Shown here: piece by piece, positions 56,583-64,000 of the stretch
Layout: every line of letters starts with the position of its first letter
Numbering within the stretch: position 1 is the first letter of the stretch
Assembly: GCF_019656655.1 (NCBI RefSeq)
Contig: NZ_BPMV01000001.1
Coordinates: forward strand, 620,001 to 684,000
Origin: Tsukamurella sp. TY48
Lineage (GTDB): Bacteria > Actinomycetota > Actinomycetes > Mycobacteriales > Mycobacteriaceae
Direction of reading: 5' to 3'
Length of the DNA: 64,000 nt
The notes under the pieces: generated by a model
The model's database searches: none
What the model saw: only the letters and a program-made list of their open reading frames with translations
Told to the model about the DNA's origin: nothing
Position numbers and translations under genes: made by a program

Positions 56583-58180
56583 AGGACTCCTTCATCGGTG
56601 AGTCGCAGCGCTCCGCCCGCGCGGGCGCCGGTGAGGTGGCCGTCGTCGAGCGCGGGGACGCCGCGCACGAGGACGTGGGTGAAACCCGCGGCGGGGGTCC
56701 GCGGGGCGTCGAAGGTGGCGCGGTCGATCACCGTATCGGGGTCGAACAGGACGATATCGGCGGCGTAGCCCTCGCGGATCAGTCCGCGGCGCAGCAGTTT
56801 CAGTCGGCGGGCCGCGCGACCGGTGAGGTGGCCGACGCACTCCTCCAGGCTCATCAGACCCAGATCGCGGCTGTAGTGGCCGAGGTAGCGGGCGAAGGTC
56901 CCCCAGGCCCGCGGGTGCGGTTTGGCTCCCACCAGCAGTCCGTCGCTGCCGCCGGTGTGGGTGGGGTGGGCCATGATGGCGCGCACGTTCTCCTCGTGGC
57001 CCACGTGCTGCAGGATGCCGGTGGCGAGGCGGTCGGCGAGGAGGATGCCGATGCACACGTCGAACGGGTCGCGGCGCTCGTCCGCGGCGATCTGCTCGAT
57101 GGTGCGGCCCACGTAGCCGGCCAGCGCCTGATCGCCCACGCCGCTGATCTCGATGGTGTTCCATTCGGCGATAACACCGTGGCAGCCGTCGGACCCGGTG
57201 TGCTCCAGGTGGTCCCGGATCCGAGCCAGCGATGCGGGATCGCGCAGCCGGTTCAGGACGGCGTCGGTGCCACCGGCGGCCACCCAGCTCGGCAGGATCG
57301 CGGAGAGGGTGGTCGCGCCCGGGAGGTAGGGATAGGTGTCGAGGGTGATGTCGGCACCGCCCGCGACCGCCTCGTCGAGCAGGGCCAGGAGCTCGGGCGC
57401 GCGGCCCTTGTTGGGCCCGAAGTTCAGCGTGGCGTGCGCCAGGTGCAGGGGGCAGCCGGTGGCGCGCGAGAGGTCGATCATCTCGCGGTAGGCCTCCATC
57501 GCGCCCGCGCCGTAGCTGCGGTGGTGCGGCGAGAAGTAGCCACCATGCCGGGCGGTGGTGCGCAGCAATGCGTCCAGTTCGGCACCGTCGGCGTACATGG
57601 CCGGGGTGTAGGTGAGACCCGTCGACAGGCCGGCCGCGCCCTCGCGCAGGCCCTGCGCCAGGATCTGCTGCATGCGTTCGACTTCGGCCGCGGTGGCGAC
57701 CCCGTCGTCGAAGCCGCGCGTAAGCGCGCGCAGCAGGCCGTGCGGCACGAGGTAGGCGAGATTCGTCGCCACCCCGGCCGCGTCGATGTGGTCGAGGTAC
57801 TCGCCCACGGTGCGCCAGGCGAAGTCGAAGTCCTCGGGATCGGTGTTCCACCCGGCGATCTGGCGGCGCACGACCGCGAGGGTGTCGTCACTGACCGGCG
57901 CGTAACTCAGGCCGTCCTGGCCGATCACCTCGCACGTGACGCCCTGCGTGATCCGCGACGGGTGCTCGGGGTTGAGCAGGACCTGCAGGTCCGAGTGGGC
58001 GTGCATGTCGATGAAGCCGGGGCTGAGCACCAGGCCGTCGGCGTCGATCACGCGGTGCGCGCCGCCGAGATCGGTACCGATGGCGGTGATGGTGTCTCCG
58101 GTGACGGCGACATCGGCGGTGTACCGCGGCGTCTCGGTGCCGTCGACCACGGCGGCGCCGCGGATGAGGATGTCGTGCAT
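56579..58180 (-). CDS. N-acyl-D-amino-acid deacylase (D-aminoacylase family)
   Basis: A 533-residue amidohydrolase superfamily enzyme. Metal motif DMHAHSDLQVL (HxH), a Cys in VTCEVIGQDG, LHLAHATLNFG and MAHPTHTGGSDG follow the family order, and the C-terminal DPDTVIDRATFDAP is typical. It hydrolyses N-acyl groups from R-configured amines. Here an N-acetyl-D-glucosaminate substrate is inferred from the kinase, aldolase and permease; ordinary N-acyl-D-amino acids are the alternative. ATG at 58178-58180. Confidence 0.9.
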   Translation of the reverse strand: MHDILIRGAAVVDGTETPRYTADVAVTGDTITAIGTDLGGAHRVIDADGLVLSPGFIDMHAHSDLQVLLNPEHPSRITQGVTCEVIGQDGLSYAPVSDDTLAVVRRQIAGWNTDPEDFDFAWRTVGEYLDHIDAAGVATNLAYLVPHGLLRALTRGFDDGVATAAEVERMQQILAQGLREGAAGLSTGLTYTPAMYADGAELDALLRTTARHGGYFSPHHRSYGAGAMEAYREMIDLSRATGCPLHLAHATLNFGPNKGRAPELLALLDEAVAGGADITLDTYPYLPGATTLSAILPSWVAAGGTDAVLNRLRDPASLARIRDHLEHTGSDGCHGVIAEWNTIEISGVGDQALAGYVGRTIEQIAADERRDPFDVCIGILLADRLATGILQHVGHEENVRAIMAHPTHTGGSDGLLVGAKPHPRAWGTFARYLGHYSRDLGLMSLEECVGHLTGRAARRLKLLRRGLIREGYAADIVLFDPDTVIDRATFDAPRTPAAGFTHVLVRGVPALDDGHLTGARAGGALRLTDEGVL

Positions 58181-58191
58181 GGTTTCCGCTC

Positions 58192-59445
58192 TCAGAAGTA
58201 CGTGGAGATCAGGTCGACGACGAGCGGATTCGCCGTGTCGTCCGCGACCACCGGGATGACGCGCCACTTGTCGAAGACGGTGCACGGGTGGCTCAGTCCG
58301 AGCCGGACCACATCGCCCACACGGAGCGGATCGTCGGCGGCGAGCCGGAGGAAGGCGTGCTGATCGTTGACGGCGGAGATCTCGGCGGTCAACGGTCGCG
58401 GCTCGGCTCCGAGTTCGGAAGCCGCGGCCTGCGGCTCGGGTAGTCCCTCGTCGAAGGAGACATCGCGGCGCCCCACGTCGAGGAGAGCGAGTCCGGGCTC
58501 GGGCCGGGAGATCACGCGCGCCCAGACGTGCATGGCGGAGCGGAGTCTCGGCGCCTCGGTGTCGCGGCCCGACGGTGTGATGAAGCGGTAGAAGCCGTCG
58601 TCGTGGATGATGTACGCCCCCGACCGCACCACCACGCGCGCGCCCTCGACGCCCCCGAGCACGGCTGCGACGCGGTCGAAGTAGGCGCTGCCGCCCGCGG
58701 AGAGCACGATCCGGCCCTCGGGGTACAGCGGCCGGAGTCGGTCGTGCAGGGCGAGAAGGTTGTTCAGATAGTCGTCGACGGTGGCGAGCGATGCGGCGGA
58801 GGTGTCGTGCGCGAAGGCGCCCTCGTAGCCGGTGACGCCGCCGAGGCGCAGCCGCTCGGATGCGGCGATCCGCTCGCCGATGGCGTAGGCGTCGTCGATC
58901 GAGCGGGCCCCGGTACGGCCGCCGGGACCACCGAGTTCGACGAGCACGGTGGGCTGCCGGACGGCGTCCGCGAGTCCGCGTTCCAGTGCGTCGACGGTGC
59001 CCAGGCCGTCCGCCCACAGGGTCACGGCCAGATCGGGATCGGCGTCGAGGGCCGCGCCGAGCCAGCGCAGTCCCGCGGGATCGGCGATCGCGTTCGCCAC
59101 GTGCAGGTCTCGGAATCCGGCGGCCACCGCGACCTGCAACTGCGGGAGGTTCGCCACGGTGATGGCGGTGCATCCGGCATCGAGCTGGTCCTGCCACAGC
59201 GCGGGCGCCATCGTGGTCTTCCCGTGCGGTTCGAGGTCGACGTCATGGGCGGCGGTCCAGCGGGCGAACTCGGCCACGTTGTGGTCCATCGCCGCGCGGT
59301 CGAGCACCAGGACGGGCGTGGACAGATCGCTCAGGTGCGGCTCCCGGGCCAGGAATTCCGTCCGGTCGAGGCCGTCCGCCCACGCCGGCACGGCCTTGTC
59401 GGCCACACTCAATGCATCCGGTCGCGCCTCGACCCTGTTGCCCAT
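58192..59445 (-). CDS. Fold-III PLP enzyme (D-threonine aldolase/D-serine dehydratase-like)
   Basis: A 417-residue alanine-racemase-fold protein. The PLP lysine is in LEPHGKTTMAPALW, the phosphate site near GGSAYFDRV, and the C-terminal metal-binding region has LSHPCTVFDKW (His and Cys ligands as in D-serine dehydratase). ATG at 59443-59445; another ATG 12 codons upstream would run into the divergent control region. D-serine dehydratase, D-threonine aldolase and D-glucosaminate dehydratase share this fold; the cluster favours the last. Confidence 0.85.
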   Translation of the reverse strand: MGNRVEARPDALSVADKAVPAWADGLDRTEFLAREPHLSDLSTPVLVLDRAAMDHNVAEFARWTAAHDVDLEPHGKTTMAPALWQDQLDAGCTAITVANLPQLQVAVAAGFRDLHVANAIADPAGLRWLGAALDADPDLAVTLWADGLGTVDALERGLADAVRQPTVLVELGGPGGRTGARSIDDAYAIGERIAASERLRLGGVTGYEGAFAHDTSAASLATVDDYLNNLLALHDRLRPLYPEGRIVLSAGGSAYFDRVAAVLGGVEGARVVVRSGAYIIHDDGFYRFITPSGRDTEAPRLRSAMHVWARVISRPEPGLALLDVGRRDVSFDEGLPEPQAAASELGAEPRPLTAEISAVNDQHAFLRLAADDPLRVGDVVRLGLSHPCTVFDKWRVIPVVADDTANPLVVDLISTYF

Positions 59446-59465
59446 CGAGCTCTCCAATCTGCTAC

Positions 59466-59491
59466 GTTGCATATGTTGCAATCATCGTTGC
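59466..59491. promoter_or_regulatory. Triple GTTGC repeat in the divergent control region
   Basis: GTTGC occurs at 59466-59470, 59475-59479 and 59487-59491, with CATATG between the first two. It lies between the divergent PLP-enzyme and kinase genes, the expected site for the adjacent IclR regulator. The sequence is not a clean palindrome, so this is a candidate only. Confidence 0.4.
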
Positions 59492-59557
59492 GTGATGCGT
59501 GTCACAGAAGGTAGCATCGCCCACAGGCCCTGCACAACTACGGAAATCGGAGGCGTG

Positions 59558-60589
59558 GTGTCGGAACCACTGATCGCGTGCGTCGGCGAAGCGCTGGCAC
59601 TCGTCGCCGCGGGCGACCTGGACGCGCCGGCACCGCCGATGCACGCGGGCGGCGCCGAGGCCAACGTCGCCACCGGGCTCGCGACGCTGGGCACCGCCGC
59701 CGCCTTCATCAGTCGCGTCGGCGGCGACGCCGAGGGCCGCCGCATCGTTGACCACCTGCGCACCCACGGCGTGCTCGTCGACGCCGTGGAGACGGACGCC
59801 TCCGGGTTCACCGGCCGCTACGCCAAGACCGAGGGAATCGACGCATCCGGCGAGCCGGCCACCGTGAGCACCTACCGGCGCGCGGGTTCCGCCGCTGCGG
59901 CGATGTCGCCGGATTTCCTCACCCGGCCGGAGGTGGCGGACGTGCTGCGCCGCGCCACGCTCGTGCACACCTCCGGCATCACGCCCGCGCTCTCGCCGAG
60001 CTGCGCCGCGCTCACCGCAGACCTGCTGCGTACCCGCACCGGCATCACCGGAACCGTGACCTTCGACGTGAACTGGCGCGAACAGCTGTGGCCCGACGGC
60101 GATCCCGCGATCGTGATCGACCTGGCCCGGTGCGCCGATGTGGTGCTCGTCGGATCGGACGAGGCCGAGCGGGTCCTCGGCACGGGCGATCCCGCACGGG
60201 TGCGCGCGCTCCTGCCGGAACCGCGCACCGTCGTGGTCAAGGACGGGGCCGAGCGCGCCGTGGCGATCGCCCGGGACGGCACGCAGACCACGGTTCCCGC
60301 CCTATCGGTGGACGTGATCGAGCCGGTCGGCGCGGGAGACTCTTTCGCGGCCGGATTCCTACACGGCCTCGCACACGATGAGGACCTGCGCACCTGTCTG
60401 CGCCGCGGACACGCGGGTGCGGCCGCGACCCTCACGGTACGTGCGGATTTCGCGGTACTCCCTCCCGATGCCCTGCGGGCCCTCCTCGACTGCGACGACG
60501 ACGTCTGGGCCGGAGCCCATGTGGGATCCGACGGCGTCTGGGTGGGCGAACACACGTTCGCGCCACCCCGGGGAAGCGAGACCGTATGA
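59558..60589 (+). CDS. PfkB-family sugar kinase (KDG kinase-like)
   Basis: A 343-residue ribokinase-family kinase. The N-terminal CVGEALALVAAGDL and HAGGAEANVATGLATLG form the sugar site, and the C-terminal VGAGDSFAAGFLHGL is the PfkB signature with the catalytic Asp. With eda in the adjacent operon it most likely phosphorylates 2-keto-3-deoxygluconate. GTG at 59558 has GGAGG five bases upstream; GTG at 59555 is the alternative. It overlaps the IclR gene by ATGA. Confidence 0.88.
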   Translation: MSEPLIACVGEALALVAAGDLDAPAPPMHAGGAEANVATGLATLGTAAAFISRVGGDAEGRRIVDHLRTHGVLVDAVETDASGFTGRYAKTEGIDASGEPATVSTYRRAGSAAAAMSPDFLTRPEVADVLRRATLVHTSGITPALSPSCAALTADLLRTRTGITGTVTFDVNWREQLWPDGDPAIVIDLARCADVVLVGSDEAERVLGTGDPARVRALLPEPRTVVVKDGAERAVAIARDGTQTTVPALSVDVIEPVGAGDSFAAGFLHGLAHDEDLRTCLRRGHAGAAATLTVRADFAVLPPDALRALLDCDDDVWAGAHVGSDGVWVGEHTFAPPRGSETV

Positions 60590-61332
60590 GCCAGAGCCTG
60601 ACCCGCGCGCTCGACATCCTCACCCTGCTCGGCGAGGGACCCGCGTCACTCGACGAGCTCGCCGATCGCCTCGGCGTGCACAAGACCACCGTACTGCGGC
60701 TGCTGCGTCCGCTGGTCGACGCGCGCTTCGCGTACCACGACGACTCCCACCGCTACCACCTCGGATCCCGCGTCTTCGATTTGGCCGCACGAGCTTCCGA
60801 GCAGCGGAGCATCCGCACCATCGCAGCCCCGCACCTGATCGCCTTCAACCGCGAGTACGGGCGCACCACGCACTTGGCGGCGCGGGAGGGCGATGCCGTG
60901 GTGTACATCGACAAGCTCGAATCGCGCGACCTCATCCGGATGTACTCACGGGTGGGCATGGAGGCCAACCTGAATTCGAGTGCGGTGGGCAAACTCCTGC
61001 TCGCCTCGCTCCCCGACGCGGAGCTGAAGCCGATCGTGGCCACCATGGATTACACCCGCCGCACCCCGAACACCATCGTCACGCCGGAGGCGTATCTCGA
61101 CGAGATCGCCGTCGTCCGCGCCCAGGACTGGGCCACCGACCGCGAGGAGAACGAGCCGTCGATCAACTGCATCGGGGCGCCGATCCGGGATGCCACCGGC
61201 GCGACCGTGGCGGCCGTGTCCGTCTCGGTTCCCGACGTGGTGCTGCCCTTCGACGAGCTATTGGACCTGCTGGGACCGCTGCGCGAGACCTGCGCCGCGA
61301 TCTCGGCGGACTGCGGGTACCGCCCGCGCTGA
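60586..61332 (+). CDS. IclR-family regulator
   Basis: A 248-residue regulator with an N-terminal winged helix (LTRALDILTLLGEG, LADRLGVHKTTVLRLLRPLV) and the IclR effector domain (GMEANLNSSAVGKLLLASL, GAPIRDATG). KdgR-type members respond to 2-keto-3-deoxygluconate, which would fit this cluster. It is co-translated with the kinase. Confidence 0.92.
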   Translation: MSQSLTRALDILTLLGEGPASLDELADRLGVHKTTVLRLLRPLVDARFAYHDDSHRYHLGSRVFDLAARASEQRSIRTIAAPHLIAFNREYGRTTHLAAREGDAVVYIDKLESRDLIRMYSRVGMEANLNSSAVGKLLLASLPDAELKPIVATMDYTRRTPNTIVTPEAYLDEIAVVRAQDWATDREENEPSINCIGAPIRDATGATVAAVSVSVPDVVLPFDELLDLLGPLRETCAAISADCGYRPR

Positions 61333-61387
61333 ACCTCCCGGACACCCCCGGGGAAACCGAATCACTCGACAACGAATGAGGAGAACC

Positions 61388-61792
61388 ATGCCCGCCACCG
61401 CCGTCTCGACCACCGACGCACCGGCCCCCGCACACTTCTTCAGCCAGGGCGTGCGCCGCGGCAACCTGCTGCAGGTGTCGGGCCAGGGACCGATGGACCC
61501 GGCCACCAACCAGTACATCGCCGAGGGCGACGTGAAGGCACAGACGCTGCGCACACTGCAGAACGTCAAGGCCATCCTCGAGGCCGGCGGAGCCTCCATC
61601 GCCGACGTCATGATGTTCCGCGTGTACCTCACCACCCGCGACGATTTCGCGGCGATGAACGAGGTGTACGGCGCCTTCATCGCCGAGAACGTGCCGGAGG
61701 GCGTGGCCCTCCCCTGCCGCACCACCGTCTTCGTCGACCTGCCGCACGAGGTCATGCTCGTCGAGATCGACGCGCTCGCCGCGCTCGACTGA
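61388..61792 (+). CDS. ridA: RidA-family enamine/imine deaminase
   Basis: A 134-residue RidA protein that hydrolyses reactive enamines/imines made by PLP dehydratases. The conserved Arg lies in ALPCRTTVFVDLP and the Glu in MLVEIDALAAL; GQGPMDPATNQ and TLQNVKAILEAGGAS are family blocks. GAGGAG precedes ATG at 61388. Its place beside a PLP dehydratase supports a deamination step in the pathway. Confidence 0.92.
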   Translation: MPATAVSTTDAPAPAHFFSQGVRRGNLLQVSGQGPMDPATNQYIAEGDVKAQTLRTLQNVKAILEAGGASIADVMMFRVYLTTRDDFAAMNEVYGAFIAENVPEGVALPCRTTVFVDLPHEVMLVEIDALAALD

Positions 61793-61825
61793 GAGATCGG
61801 CCACTGCTCCGTCCGCGCTCTATTG

Positions 61826-61840
61826 ATATATGCGCATGTT
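61826..61840 (+). promoter_or_regulatory. ATGCGCAT palindrome upstream of the CDF transporter
   Basis: ATATATGCGCATGTT contains the 8-bp palindrome ATGCGCAT in an AT-rich patch 40 bases upstream of the transporter start. Metal-responsive ArsR/SmtB operators are AT-rich palindromes of this kind, but no such regulator is adjacent. Candidate only. Confidence 0.35.
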
Positions 61841-61879
61841 TGGATGTAACCTTCCGCTCGGACCGGAAGGGGGCGTGAC

Positions 61880-62935
61880 ATGGGCGCGGACGGACACTCA
61901 CACGCTGGGCACGATCATGGAGTCTCGGCGGACGCGGATAAGCGCTGGCTGAGCCTGGCGCTGGCACTCATCGTCGCCTTCATGGCGATCGAGGTGACGA
62001 TCGGCATCATGGCCAGCTCGCTGGCGCTGATCACCGACGCCGCGCACATGCTCACCGACGCTGCGGCGATCGTCCTGGCACTGTTCGCGATCAAGATCGC
62101 GGCCAAGCCCGCCCAGGGCGGCTACACCTACGGCCTCAAGCGGGCCGAGATCCTCTCGGCGCAGGCCAACGGCATCACGCTGCTGCTCCTGGCGGTGTAC
62201 TTCGTCTACGAGGGCATCTCCCGCATCATCGATCCGCCGAACGTGGACGGCAAGCTGGTGTTCTTCACCGCGCTCGCCGGCTGCGCGGTGAACATCGCGG
62301 CCACGATGTGCATCCGCCGCGCGAACCGGGAGAGCCTCAACGTGGAGGGTGCGTACCAGCACATCCTCAACGACCTCTACGCCTTCATCGCCACGGCGAT
62401 CGCGGGCGCCATCATCTGGGCCACCGGCTGGGGCCAGGCCGACGCGATCGCCGCGCTGGTCGTGGCCGCGCTCATGTTCAAGGCGGGCTGGGGATTGGTG
62501 AAGGCCTCCGGGCGCATCTTCCTCGAGGCGGCGCCGGAGGGCGTCGATCCCTCGGCCGTGGGCGCCGACATCGCCTCCGTCCCGTCGGTGGAAGAGGTCC
62601 ACGACCTGCACATCTGGGAGATCACCTCCGGCCAGGCCGCGATGTCGGCACACATCCTGGTGACGCCGGGAGCGGACTGCCACGCGGTCCGGGCGACGGT
62701 GGCCAAGCGACTGCACGACGATTACGACATCGAGCACGCGACCCTGCAGGTGGATCACGTCGGCGACGAGGATCACTGCGATGAGCCGCACGGCGAGGCG
62801 TACCGGTCGGCCGATCAGGCCGCGTCAGACGTGCCGACGGTGTCCGCACCGGCCGGAACGCCCACTCCCGCCGCCGCCCCCGCACCGGTCGCGAAGGCCG
62901 ATGATCACGCGCCGAAGAACGGCGGCACCACGTAG
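61880..62935 (+). CDS. Cation diffusion facilitator (CzcD/ZitB type)
   Basis: A 351-residue zinc or other divalent metal exporter with six helices. The transport site is HxxxD in ALITDAAHMLTDAAAIVLAL and NDLYAFIATAIAG; GYTYGLKRAEILSA is the CDF signature. It starts with a His-rich segment (HSHAGHDHG) and ends with a Pro/Ala-rich tail after CDEPHGE. ATG at 61880 follows GGAAGGGGG. Its 3' end overlaps the lipase gene by 31 bases. Confidence 0.92.
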   Translation: MGADGHSHAGHDHGVSADADKRWLSLALALIVAFMAIEVTIGIMASSLALITDAAHMLTDAAAIVLALFAIKIAAKPAQGGYTYGLKRAEILSAQANGITLLLLAVYFVYEGISRIIDPPNVDGKLVFFTALAGCAVNIAATMCIRRANRESLNVEGAYQHILNDLYAFIATAIAGAIIWATGWGQADAIAALVVAALMFKAGWGLVKASGRIFLEAAPEGVDPSAVGADIASVPSVEEVHDLHIWEITSGQAAMSAHILVTPGADCHAVRATVAKRLHDDYDIEHATLQVDHVGDEDHCDEPHGEAYRSADQAASDVPTVSAPAGTPTPAAAPAPVAKADDHAPKNGGTT

Positions 62936-63855
62936 CACGGCACCGCCCGCGGGTGCTGCGGGTCGAGGGCGTTGAGTACGAAGTAGGCGGCGCGGCGGGA
63001 ACCGGCGATCGCGAGGTGGTCGGAGAAGTCCTGCCCGCACGTGTCCTGGACGACGATGTTGGTGACCCTGGTTCCGGCAGGACCCTGAAGCTGTCCACTG
63101 GTGTACGGGAGCACGAGTTCGTCGTAGCGGGTGGAGATGTTGGTGTACTCGATGCCGGCGGCGTAAGGCGTTCCGCCGGTCCAGATCTTGTCGAGGAAAC
63201 GCGATCCCGGCAGCATGTCGCCGATCGATTCGAAGACCGGGACGTACGGGTCGCGCACGTTCAGCCCGCGCACGAACGCTGAGACCGCGCGCCCCACGTC
63301 CGCACTCGTTCCGCGCCACAGCGGGGCGAGGGAGACGTACCGTCCCACCTTCGCGGCGCCGCCGAGGTACTTCACGAAGTACGACGGCATCAGCGTGCCC
63401 TGCGAGTGGCCGATCAGGTCGACCTTGCTCGCACCGGTCGATTGCAGAACACGTTCCACGACCGACTTGAGCTGTTCGGCGCTCGCCGCCAACGGCCTGG
63501 TGCCGCCGATCTGATTCGCCGGCCACGGGGCGCCGGGGAGCGCCCCGTAGGTGAAGCTGAAGACGCAGTAGCCGTTGTTCTTCAACAGCGGGGCGTAGGC
63601 GCCCCAGTTGGTCTGCGAGCCACCACCCGTGCCGTGCACCAGGACGACGGGGTTGGGGTGTCGCGCAGTGGGTTTGCAGGCGTAGTCGTTGGTTCCGGGG
63701 AGCGAGCCGTTCGGATTGGTCAGCTCGAACGGGATGCCGCCGAAGAAATTGAAGTTCTCCGGCAGCGGTGCGGCCTGCGCCGGAGTCGCGGCGACCAGGA
63801 GCGCGATGGCCGCGACGGCGGCGGATGCGCTGCGACGAAGTGAACGAAGCTTCAT
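62905..63855 (-). CDS. Secreted class 2 lipase
   Basis: A 316-residue exported lipase/esterase with signal peptide MKLRSLRRSASAAVAAIALL (cleavage after AQA). The oxyanion region is VVLVHGTGGGSQTNWGAY and the nucleophile elbow GHSQGTLMP; a C-terminal pair of cysteines (DTCGQDF, VPCYVVPP) suggests a disulfide. It probably releases fatty acids from acylglycerols or sterol esters outside the cell. ATG at 63853-63855. Confidence 0.9.
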   Translation of the reverse strand: MKLRSLRRSASAAVAAIALLVAATPAQAAPLPENFNFFGGIPFELTNPNGSLPGTNDYACKPTARHPNPVVLVHGTGGGSQTNWGAYAPLLKNNGYCVFSFTYGALPGAPWPANQIGGTRPLAASAEQLKSVVERVLQSTGASKVDLIGHSQGTLMPSYFVKYLGGAAKVGRYVSLAPLWRGTSADVGRAVSAFVRGLNVRDPYVPVFESIGDMLPGSRFLDKIWTGGTPYAAGIEYTNISTRYDELVLPYTSGQLQGPAGTRVTNIVVQDTCGQDFSDHLAIAGSRRAAYFVLNALDPQHPRAVPCYVVPPFFGA

Positions 63856-63900
63856 GCGTTCGCACGGTAACCGAGGTGGCGGTTTCAGAAACACATTTTG

Positions 63901-63914
63901 TAGAACTTGTTCTA
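63901..63914. promoter_or_regulatory. KstR-type box upstream of the lipase
   Basis: TAGAACTTGTTCTA fits the recalled KstR motif TNNAACNNGTTNNA exactly, with perfect 6-bp arms, 46 bases upstream of the lipase start. KstR represses sterol and lipid catabolism genes in mycolic-acid bacteria. The remaining 63915-64000 shows no gene that can be called. Confidence 0.6.
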
Positions 63915-64000
63915 ACTTGTCGGGTTGCCCGGAGCGGTCGAATTCCGGGATCGCGCCGGACGAAGGCGGCCATGGTCATCGACATCGACGACGTCGACTC

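Noticed and set aside
63972-64000. Possible start of a plus-strand gene (ATG at 63972, MVIDIDDVD)
   Set aside because: Only 29 bases are visible and there is no clear ribosome-binding site.

Overview
The window is about 70% GC DNA from a mycolic-acid actinobacterium. Evidence for this: GTG starts are frequent, stop/start overlaps (ATGA, GTGA) are common, two proteins belong to the mycothiol-linked maleylpyruvate isomerase family, class Ib ribonucleotide reductase carries NrdR boxes, there is a GT87 glycosyltransferase, and many proteins read like Mycobacterium tuberculosis relatives (CanA, NrdF2, Ami1-type, PgmA). Gene content looks most like Tsukamurella, but this is inference; nothing in the window names the genus.

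Layout. 0-6 kb: beta-carbonic anhydrase, two small membrane proteins coupled to nrdF, two MDMPI-type paralogues around a secreted protein, and a Lon-N protein. 6-18 kb: a purine catabolic block covering guanine to xanthine (GuaD), urate (two-gene xanthine dehydrogenase with XdhC and MocA-like maturation factors), 5-hydroxyisourate (HpxO), OHCU (UraH) and allantoin (UraD), with a permease and a PucR regulator. The permease carries a C-terminal UraD-like domain that has lost its catalytic histidine. 18-21 kb: nrdHIE, with two NrdR boxes 32 bp apart; nrdF, 15 kb away, has the same arrangement. 21-27 kb: FMN reductase/TetR pair, SDR, a secreted Ami1-like protein lacking all four catalytic positions, CobW-type GTPase and TrhO. 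27-33 kb: an organosulfur operon (lipoprotein, permease, ATPase, arylsulfatase, TauD/AtsK dioxygenase). 33-47 kb: housekeeping and accessory genes, including a protein with 17 decapeptide repeats, ArsR/SRPBCC, polysaccharide deacetylase, CopD, two MFS transporters, HxlR, a CoA-transferase, and small zinc-finger and KTSC proteins. 47-52.6 kb: ahpC-ahpF, two small monooxygenase/DUF proteins, GT87 mannosyltransferase, tRNA-Ala(GGC), and a membrane DsbA.

At 53.70-54.87 kb there is a lower-GC, mostly CpG-poor mosaic with no credible gene. It cuts off the 5' third of pgm on one side and the 3' end of a GntP-family permease on the other. It holds 14 GATC sites and its edges often fall on GATCGAT, so it looks more like a chimeric join than a natural element.

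54.87-61.8 kb: two divergent units encode a GntP permease, KDPG aldolase, D-aminoacylase-type deacylase and a fold-III PLP enzyme on one side, and a PfkB/KDG-type kinase, IclR regulator and RidA on the other. Together these would make a complete route from an N-acylated 2-amino sugar acid (N-acetyl-D-glucosaminate) to pyruvate and glyceraldehyde-3-phosphate. This is the best candidate for an under-described system here. The window ends with a CDF metal exporter and a secreted lipase whose promoter holds an exact KstR-type box.
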